From the NCBI GenBank assembly GCA_947627805.1, contig CANQXB010000067.1:1-5943 (forward strand): DNA of 5,943 nucleotides. The letters are read 5' to 3'. The DNA is from an uncultured Bacilli bacterium. GTDB lineage: Bacteria; Bacillota_I; Bacilli_A; RF39; UBA660. A program made the position numbers and the translations under genes. Under the pieces are notes generated by a model. The model saw nothing but the letters and a program-made list of their open reading frames with translations. It ran no database searches and was not told where the DNA came from. Each line of letters opens with the position of its first letter. Within the stretch, counting starts at the first letter, position 1. Positions 1-4,813 of this stretch are shown here, piece after piece.

Positions 1-74
1 TGATTTATCCAAAAAGAGTTTTGAAAAATTAATTTTGTTATGTTTGAAATTAAATAACACTTTAAATTCCCGAA
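1..74. other. Left flank of the insertion sequence, no supported gene
   Basis: This AT-rich stretch holds no recognisable gene. One plus-strand frame is open from base 2 to a TGA at 92-94 (30 codons) and two minus-strand frames are also open, which is expected by chance at this composition and gives no family resemblance. It contains a 12-bp palindrome AAAATTAATTTT (25-36) and a near-match to a DnaA box, TTATCCAAA (5-13). Before the insertion it would have lain directly upstream of the recF promoter, so it is probably intergenic DNA or the very end of an upstream gene. In relatives dnaN or a small S4-domain gene often sits here, but neither can be confirmed. Confidence 0.5.
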
Positions 75-90
75 AAAATGATAAATTTTG
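75..90. repeat. Target-site duplication, left copy
   Basis: The 16 bases AAAATGATAAATTTTG lie immediately left of the IS and recur identically at 1678-1693, immediately right of it. The repeat is itself an inverted repeat: arm AAAAT (75-79), spacer GATAA (80-84), arm ATTTT (85-89). Long duplications of inverted-repeat targets are known for some IS30-family elements of mollicutes, such as IS1630. The exact length could shift by a base or so if the element ends are drawn differently. Confidence 0.85.
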
Positions 91-118
91 GTGAATTTTG
101 GAGAGGAAATCCGAAATG
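91..118. repeat. Left terminal inverted repeat of the IS
   Basis: These 28 bases match the reverse complement of 1650-1677 at 22 positions. The inner 13 bases, GAAATCCGAAATG, are identical, as is the block ATTTTG nearer the tip; the six mismatches lie at positions 3, 4, 11, 12, 13 and 15 from the end. A second copy of the core GGAAATCCGAA follows at 118-128, 13 bases in from the first copy at 105-115. The inner block is probably bound by the transposase helix-turn-helix. Confidence 0.85.
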
Positions 119-145
119 GAAATCCGAATTTAAATAGTCAATAAG

Positions 146-166
146 CAATAAAGGTAAACTTTATTG
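146..166. repeat. Perfect 8-bp hairpin inside the left end of the IS
   Basis: CAATAAAG (146-153) and CTTTATTG (159-166) form an 8-bp stem around the 5-base loop GTAAA. It lies beyond the transposase terminator, between that terminator and the left inverted repeat. No T-run follows on either strand, so it is not a convincing intrinsic terminator. It could be a back-up 3' structure for the transposase transcript or a subterminal protein-binding site; its role is unknown. Confidence 0.5.
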
Positions 167-192
167 GAAAAATAATTGTAAAAATATGAAAT

Positions 193-241
193 AAAAAATC
201 AAGAGTTAAAATGAACTCACTAAGTTCGCTCTTGATTTTTT
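193..241 (-). terminator. Intrinsic terminator of the transposase gene, likely bidirectional
   Basis: A perfect 13-bp stem is formed by AAAAAATCAAGAG (193-205) and CTCTTGATTTTTT (229-241). The 23-base loop contains a smaller hairpin, GAACT-CACTA-AGTTC (213-227). On the minus strand the GAG/CTC-based stem runs into a six-U tract, as in a Rho-independent terminator. The plus strand has the same arrangement (T-run at 236-241), so transcription arriving from the left could also stop here. The transposase stop codon (222-220) lies in the loop and its last codons form one stem arm. The stem is A/T-rich with a long loop, which tempers the call. Confidence 0.75.
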
Positions 242-1548
242 ATTATCATATCTTTCATATTCAATTGATCAATGGGAATGTGATGTAAATTCAATAAGTC
301 TAAAGTGTAATTGCCTAATTCATCTTCTAAAAGTTGTAAAGGAGTTTTAAACTCCTTTTTAGGTCTAGGATAATTATTCAAACGATTAATAATATCTAAT
401 ATATCATCACTTGATAAAAGAGTAATATCATATCCTTTTTGAATTAGCCATCTTAAAAGGATGTGATTGTTTTCAATGTGAGGTTTTTCATATGAAGCAT
501 AAGAATGAGTATAATGAACTTCCATCCTTTTATTTAAATCTTTATGAATAGACTTTTCAAGTAGATTAAAATTAAGAAATTCACAACCATTATCAGGAAT
601 AGCTTTTCTAAAAAGAATATAAAAATAACAATCAAGTCTTTCTTCTAACATATCTAGTATTTTACCAATTTCTTCTTGGGTTTTTTGTTTAATTTTAAAA
701 CCAAGCATTAAGGAAAAACAAGGGAACATAATAGTAAATAATAATTCACCACCTTTTATACCTTCCACAGTATCTAATTCAACAAACCCAAGAGGTCTAT
801 TAATTCTTTCTTCTTCAGATAAATCTTCAATACTTCTTCCATTTAATTGATGACCTTTAACTGTATTTCTTCTTTCTGTATTTGTTCCATATCTAACTCT
901 GGATACTTTATTTCTTAAATCTAAATTACAACAATCTAATAAACCTTTATCTATCCATTCATAAAAAGTGGAAGGTGCAGACTTAAACATTAGATATTTT
1001 TCTGGAAGTGTATTCATAATAACTTCAGGAGAAATACCATTTTTAATAAGTTTAGAAAGATAATCTTTAAATTCTTGAGGAAAAGAATCTACTTTAGTTC
1101 CAATTCGAGAAACTCTTTGAACAGCATTATGCATCTTAATGGCAGTTTCTGCATGATATTTTATTTTTACATTTTTACATTTAAAATATAGCTCACAACC
1201 ATTACAAACATGATGATTTTTCTTTAATAATTCACAATCAATAATTACTTTATAATTAGGACAAACTTTAACTGCCTCCGAACAATATTTACATTGAGAA
1301 CATTTTACTTTATCAGTAATCTTTTCACACAGATATTTTTGATGACAATTATCTTTATTCAAACAATTAGAACACTTTCTATGACTACCAAAATAAGAAG
1401 AATACTTTTTTATTTCTTTTCTAATTGTACTTTCATCTTTTTGCAAAATTCTGCCAATTTCAGAGCATCCTTTTCCCTCATTTAAATAAAATTCAATATT
1501 TCCTATTTCCAAAACAGATAAATTTTTGTTAGAATAATTACGACCCAT
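220..1548 (-). CDS. IS30-family transposase (DDE type), intact
   Basis: This 442-aa protein cuts and joins the IS ends during transposition, acting on DNA in the cytoplasm. The N-terminus (residues about 10-48) reads as the helix-turn-helix typical of IS30 proteins, including GCSEIGRIL and STIRKEIKKY. Residues 59-124 hold 12 cysteines (59, 62, 68, 74, 83, 86, 89, 96, 105, 115, 118, 124), several as CxxC, a likely zinc-binding region. The DDE core is complete: D259 in VELDTVEG, D319 in IPDNGCEF and E359 in HIENNHILLRW. The last block aligns with the IS30 consensus around the catalytic glutamate, followed by the usual K-G. Thirty-nine residues separate D319 and E359, more than the spacing near 33 usual for the family. 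The protein is longer than IS30 itself (about 380 aa), mostly because of the cysteine region. The start ATG (1548-1546) has AAAGGAGG (1563-1556) seven bases upstream. No frameshift or missing catalytic residue is seen. The gene lies divergently from recF. Confidence 0.93.
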   Translation of the reverse strand: MGRNYSNKNLSVLEIGNIEFYLNEGKGCSEIGRILQKDESTIRKEIKKYSSYFGSHRKCSNCLNKDNCHQKYLCEKITDKVKCSQCKYCSEAVKVCPNYKVIIDCELLKKNHHVCNGCELYFKCKNVKIKYHAETAIKMHNAVQRVSRIGTKVDSFPQEFKDYLSKLIKNGISPEVIMNTLPEKYLMFKSAPSTFYEWIDKGLLDCCNLDLRNKVSRVRYGTNTERRNTVKGHQLNGRSIEDLSEEERINRPLGFVELDTVEGIKGGELLFTIMFPCFSLMLGFKIKQKTQEEIGKILDMLEERLDCYFYILFRKAIPDNGCEFLNFNLLEKSIHKDLNKRMEVHYTHSYASYEKPHIENNHILLRWLIQKGYDITLLSSDDILDIINRLNNYPRPKKEFKTPLQLLEDELGNYTLDLLNLHHIPIDQLNMKDMIIKNQERT

Positions 1549-1610
1549 ATATATACCTCCTTTGTAATTTTCTAATCCAAAATTATTTTAACATAAGGAT
1601 ATATATGGGT
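1543..1610 (-). promoter_or_regulatory. Inverted repeat that could sequester the transposase start in read-through RNA
   Basis: ACCCATATATAT (1543-1554) covers the transposase start codon and its upstream spacer. Its exact reverse complement, ATATATATGGGT, lies at 1599-1610. In a minus-strand transcript that begins to the right of 1610, the two arms could form a 12-bp stem. One bulged U would allow two further C-G pairs into the GG of the ribosome binding site (1556-1557). A transcript from the predicted promoter (start near 1578) would lack the upstream arm and remain translatable. That resembles the read-through protection known for IS10 and IS50. The repeat could instead be a protein-binding operator. 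Pairing is seen in the sequence; function is inferred. Confidence 0.5.
1585..1593 (-). promoter_or_regulatory. Probable transposase promoter, extended -10 element
   Basis: Read on the minus strand this is TGTTAAAAT, an extended -10 motif (TG, one base, then TAAAAT). A -35 at 17-base spacing would be TAAACC, which matches the consensus poorly, so recognition would rely on the extended -10. Transcription would start near 1578 and give a leader of about 30 bases including the ribosome binding site. The left arm of the 1599-1610 inverted repeat falls in the spacer between -10 and -35. Confidence 0.4.
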
Positions 1611-1649
1611 TTATTATTTATTTCGGATATCCAAATCAAAATTTTATAT

Positions 1650-1677
1650 CATTTCGGATTTCGTTATCAAAATGTAC
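1650..1677. repeat. Right terminal inverted repeat of the IS
   Basis: This is the reverse-complement partner of 91-118, with 22 of 28 positions matching and the inner 13 bases (CATTTCGGATTTC) identical. A further TTTCGGAT occurs inward at 1621-1628, 31 bases from the copy at 1652-1659, next to the 8-bp palindrome GGATATCC (1625-1632). The outer box is 18 bases from the tip at both ends, which supports the boundaries chosen. Confidence 0.85.
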
Positions 1678-1693
1678 AAAATGATAAATTTTG
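1678..1693. repeat. Target-site duplication, right copy
   Basis: AAAATGATAAATTTTG is identical to 75-90 and directly abuts the right inverted repeat. Removing the element together with one copy restores a continuous site that runs straight into the recF promoter region. Confidence 0.85.
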
Positions 1694-1722
1694 TTTAAAA
1701 TATCGTTATTTTGTGTTATAAT
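1694..1722 (+). promoter_or_regulatory. Probable recF-gyrB-gyrA promoter
   Basis: A perfect extended -10 box, TGTTATAAT (TG at 1714-1715, TATAAT at 1717-1722), is preceded by TTTAAA (1694-1699) with 17-base spacing; that -35 matches TTGACA at 4 of 6 positions. Transcription would begin near 1729, leaving a leader of about 60 bases before recF. The -35 begins directly after the right target duplication, so the IS has replaced the DNA upstream of the promoter but not the core boxes. A weak 5-bp inverted repeat, GGTAT (1731-1735) with ATACC (1749-1753), lies at the start of the leader. Confidence 0.65.
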
Positions 1723-1788
1723 TATAAGTAGGTATAGGTGTACTTAACATACCATTTTATTAAAATAAAGTCAAAAGAAGGGCTAATT

Positions 1789-2874
1789 ATGAAAATTAAC
1801 TTTTTAAAACTTCATAATTTTCGAAATTACGAAAAGATTAAATTAGATTTTAGTAATCATTTGAATATCATCTATGGCAAAAATGGTGTTGGTAAAACTA
1901 ATTTAGTTGAGGCTATATATGCTTTATCTATAACTAAATCATTTAGAACTAATAATGACCGTTTATTAATAAAGAATGGGTGTGAAAGTACCAAAATAGA
2001 AGGTGAAGTAGAGAACTATACTCAAAATAATTATGAAGTAATTATTAGTAAAGCTGGTAAAAAAGTAAAAATTGATAACAAAACAATATCTAAAATAAGT
2101 GATTACATATCAAATATTAATATTGTTTTACTAGAGCCAGAAGAGCAAAATATTTTTTCAGATTCTCCAAGTAATCGCCGAAAATTATTAAATATTGAAA
2201 TAAGTAAATTAAAAAAAGATTATATTATTTATTTGAATAATTATAATAAAGTTCTAAAACAGAGAAATTTTTATTTAAGAGAATCTTATATTAATGCTAA
2301 TAAGAGTCGAGATTATTTAGATATTTTAACTAATAAGTTAGTTAGTTTAGGTTTAAAAATCTATGAAATGCGCCAGGATTTTATAAATAGTATTAATGAA
2401 TATATTGCTTATTATTATCAAAAAATCTTTGGTTTAGGAGAATTAAAAGTTAAATATGTTTCTGATTATGATAAAAGCCCTGAAGAGATTATTGATAGAT
2501 ATAATAAAAATTATAATCGAGAAGTTATAGTTGGTAAAAGTTTATATGGAATCCACCATGATGATTTAATTTTTTATTTAGATAATAAAAATATTGCCGA
2601 ATGGGGGAGTAATGGCCAACAAAAAAATGCGATATTTTCCTTTAAATTAGCTGAAATAGAAGTAATAAAGAAAGAAAAGAATACTTCACCAATATTAATT
2701 TTAGATGATTTATTTAGTGCAATTGATAATGAAAAAATTAAAAATATTGTTAATATTTTAGATAATAATATTCAAACATTTATAACGTCAACAGATTTAA
2801 ATAAAATATCTAAAAAAATAGTCAATAATGCACGAATATTTAATATTAAAAATGAAGAAATCAAGGAGGTTTAA
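1789..2874 (+). CDS. recF: DNA replication and repair protein RecF
   Basis: RecF is an SMC-like ATPase that binds DNA at single-strand gaps and, with RecO and RecR, helps load RecA for gap repair. The product is 361 aa, close to the 360-370 aa usual for the family. The N-terminus shows the typical LHNFRNYE, and Walker A is GKNGVGKT (residues 30-37). The family block EPEEQ (116-120) is followed by SPSNRRKLL (from 126) and then KVLKQRN. The ABC-type signature is GSNGQQK (273-279), and Walker B with the D-loop is LILDDLFSAID (303-313). The signature differs slightly from the common SQGQQR form (N275, K279). The ATG at 1789 was chosen because AGAAGGG lies six bases upstream and MKINFLKLHNFRNY is the usual family start; a GTG at 1738 would add 17 unconserved residues. 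The stop is one base before gyrB, so the two are almost certainly cotranscribed. Confidence 0.97.
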   Translation: MKINFLKLHNFRNYEKIKLDFSNHLNIIYGKNGVGKTNLVEAIYALSITKSFRTNNDRLLIKNGCESTKIEGEVENYTQNNYEVIISKAGKKVKIDNKTISKISDYISNINIVLLEPEEQNIFSDSPSNRRKLLNIEISKLKKDYIIYLNNYNKVLKQRNFYLRESYINANKSRDYLDILTNKLVSLGLKIYEMRQDFINSINEYIAYYYQKIFGLGELKVKYVSDYDKSPEEIIDRYNKNYNREVIVGKSLYGIHHDDLIFYLDNKNIAEWGSNGQQKNAIFSFKLAEIEVIKKEKNTSPILILDDLFSAIDNEKIKNIVNILDNNIQTFITSTDLNKISKKIVNNARIFNIKNEEIKEV

Positions 2875-2875
2875 A

Positions 2876-4804
2876 ATGGAAGAAAATAATTTACATTATA
2901 ATGAAAGTGATATTCAAGTCTTAGAAGGTTTAGAGGCTGTAAGAAAAAGACCAGGAATGTATATTGGAACAACTGATGTTAAAGGACTTCATCATTTAGT
3001 TTGGGAAATTGTTGATAACTCAATTGATGAAGCTTTAGCAGGTTTTTGTAATCATATTGAAGTAATTATCAATAAAGGTAATTCCATAACTGTTAGAGAT
3101 AACGGAAGAGGTATTCCGACAGGTATTCATCCCAAGACAGGAATATCAACAGTAGAAACAGTTTATACTGTTTTGCATGCCGGTGGAAAATTTGGAGAAG
3201 GTGGTTATAAAGTAAGCGGTGGTCTTCATGGAGTTGGAGCATCAGTTGTAAATGCCTTATCTAAATGGGTAAATGTTACAGTTTATCGTGATGGTAAAAT
3301 TCATGAAGCAAAATTTGCTGATGGGGGAAAAACAGTTCAAAAATTAACCGTCATTGGTGAATGTGAAGAAAATAGAACAGGTACAACAGTATCATTTAAA
3401 CCAGACCCTGATATTTTTGATACCGATATTTACGATTATGAAACATTAAAAGTAAGAATTAGAGAACTAGCTTTTCTAAATAAAGGATTATCTTTAACAA
3501 TTAGAGATGATAGAGATGATGAAGATACCACAGGGGAAACTTTCCATTATGAAGGTGGTATAAGTGAATATGTTCGTTATTTAAATAAGAGTAAAACCCC
3601 AATTCATGAAGAAATTGTTCACTTAGAAGGTGAAGAAGATGGAGTAATGTTTGAAGTAGCCATGCAATATAATTCTGGTTATAGTGATAGCATATATTCC
3701 TTCGTTAATAATATTAATACTCATGATGGTGGTACTCATGAAGAAGGTGTAAGAAGAGCCTTAACAAGAGTTATTAACAATTATGCTCGTAAAAGTGGCA
3801 TGTTAAAAGAAAAAGATGAATCACTAACAGGTGATGATGTTAAAGAAGGACTTACAATGATTATTTCTTGTAAGCATCCTAATCCCCAATTTGAAGGTCA
3901 AACTAAAGGAAGACTAGGAAATTCGGAAGTTAGAAAACTAGCTGATAGTGTATTTTCTAAAGGTTTTGAAAGATTCCTAATGGAAAATCCAAATGAAGCG
4001 AAGATTATTATTGAAAAAACAATGACTGCAGCAAGAGCGAGGGTAGCCGCTAAAAATGCTAGAGAACTATCTAGAAGAAAAGGTGACTTAGATGTTGTTA
4101 GTAATTTTGGAGGAAAACTAGAAGATTGTAAAGAAAAAGACCCTTCTATATGTGAAATCTTTATAGTCGAAGGAGATTCAGCTGGAGGTTCAGCAATTAA
4201 AGGTCGTAATTCCATGACCCAAGCGATTCTTCCATTAAGAGGTAAAATATTAAATGTTGAAAAGGCCAGACTTGATAGAGCTTTATCTAATGAAGAAATA
4301 AGAACTATTATAACTGCATTTGGTACGGGAATTGGGGATAATTTTGATTTAAATAAATTAAGATATGATAAAATAATTATCATGACCGATGCCGATGTTG
4401 ATGGCTCTCACATTAGAGTCCTATTATTAACTTTATTCTATCGGTTCTTTAGACCAATTGTGGAAGCCGGTCATGTGTATGCCGCACAGCCTCCACTTTT
4501 CTGTATTAAGCACGGAAAAACTATTAAATATGTTTTAAATAAAGAAGAACTTAATTCTTATTTAGCATCTTTAAATCCTAATACAAAACGAGATATTTTC
4601 CGAATGAAAGGTTTAGGGGAAATGGATGCTGAAGAATTAAATGCTACAACAATGGATATTAACACTCGTGTATTAAGAAGAATAACTGTAGAAGATGCTA
4701 TCGCAGCAGATGAAGCGTTTTCTTTACTTATGGGTGAAGAAGTTGAGCCAAGAAGAAAATTCATTGAAGAGAATGCTTCATTTGCTGAAAATCTAGATTT
4801 TTAG
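2876..4804 (+). CDS. gyrB: DNA gyrase subunit B
   Basis: GyrB is the ATPase half of DNA gyrase, the A2B2 type IIA topoisomerase that adds negative supercoils. At 642 aa it is the length usual for Gram-positive GyrB and lacks the insertion found in enterobacterial proteins. The GHKL ATPase domain shows E44-N48 (EIVDN), DNGRGIP (75-81), GGKF (103-106) and GGLHGVG (115-121). The transducer carries the ATP-contacting loop QTK (342-344). The TOPRIM domain has EGDSAGG (432-438) and the metal-binding D505 and D507 in TDADVDGSH, followed by RMKGLGEM (576-583). The C-terminus NLDF is typical. AAGGAGG (2863-2869) lies inside the end of recF, six bases before this ATG; an upstream start at 2828 would add 16 unconserved residues and overlap recF. 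ParE is the alternative, but the recF neighbour and the following gyrA favour GyrB. All catalytic residues checked are present. Confidence 0.98.
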   Translation: MEENNLHYNESDIQVLEGLEAVRKRPGMYIGTTDVKGLHHLVWEIVDNSIDEALAGFCNHIEVIINKGNSITVRDNGRGIPTGIHPKTGISTVETVYTVLHAGGKFGEGGYKVSGGLHGVGASVVNALSKWVNVTVYRDGKIHEAKFADGGKTVQKLTVIGECEENRTGTTVSFKPDPDIFDTDIYDYETLKVRIRELAFLNKGLSLTIRDDRDDEDTTGETFHYEGGISEYVRYLNKSKTPIHEEIVHLEGEEDGVMFEVAMQYNSGYSDSIYSFVNNINTHDGGTHEEGVRRALTRVINNYARKSGMLKEKDESLTGDDVKEGLTMIISCKHPNPQFEGQTKGRLGNSEVRKLADSVFSKGFERFLMENPNEAKIIIEKTMTAARARVAAKNARELSRRKGDLDVVSNFGGKLEDCKEKDPSICEIFIVEGDSAGGSAIKGRNSMTQAILPLRGKILNVEKARLDRALSNEEIRTIITAFGTGIGDNFDLNKLRYDKIIIMTDADVDGSHIRVLLLTLFYRFFRPIVEAGHVYAAQPPLFCIKHGKTIKYVLNKEELNSYLASLNPNTKRDIFRMKGLGEMDAEELNATTMDINTRVLRRITVEDAIAADEAFSLLMGEEVEPRRKFIEENASFAENLDF

Positions 4805-4813
4805 GAGGTTTTT

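Larger units (their letters stand above)
91..1677 (-). mobile_element. Complete IS30-family insertion sequence (1587 bp)
   Basis: The element is bounded by 28-bp imperfect inverted repeats (91-118 and 1650-1677; 22 of 28 positions match) and by a 16-bp direct repeat outside both ends. It carries one intact transposase gene on the minus strand with a good ribosome binding site, a likely promoter and a terminator, so it looks structurally complete and potentially active. The ends read GT...AC from outside to inside. It sits in the intergenic region upstream of recF and is oriented away from it, and no gene in the window is visibly broken by it. Base composition and codon use resemble the neighbouring genes, so nothing suggests a distant donor. 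The family call rests on the transposase: helix-turn-helix N-terminus, DDE core and the conserved block around the catalytic glutamate. Confidence 0.9.

Noticed and set aside
2..94. Possible 3' end of an upstream gene cut by the IS
   Set aside because: One plus-strand frame is open for 30 codons, and without the IS would continue to a TAA overlapping the recF -10 box. Minus-strand frames are also open here and the peptide matches no family I know, so chance is likely.
1294..1485. Plus-strand open frame of 63 codons inside the transposase gene
   Set aside because: It lies wholly antisense to the transposase, lacks a clear ribosome binding site and has low-complexity hydrophobic content; it is a shadow frame.
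1738..1788. Alternative GTG start for recF adding 17 residues
   Set aside because: The extra residues are not part of the RecF family start, and the ATG at 1789 has a well-placed AGAAGGG.
2828..2875. Alternative upstream ATG for gyrB adding 16 residues
   Set aside because: It would overlap recF by about 47 bases, lacks a good ribosome binding site, and the ATG at 2876 has AAGGAGG at ideal spacing.
3898..4383. Minus-strand open frame of 161 codons opposite gyrB
   Set aside because: It lies inside a strongly conserved part of gyrB, including the TOPRIM motif, and its serine- and leucine-rich product resembles no family I recognise.
4558..4764. Minus-strand open frame of 68 codons opposite the 3' end of gyrB
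   Set aside because: It is antisense to a conserved coding region with no start signal of its own; treated as chance.
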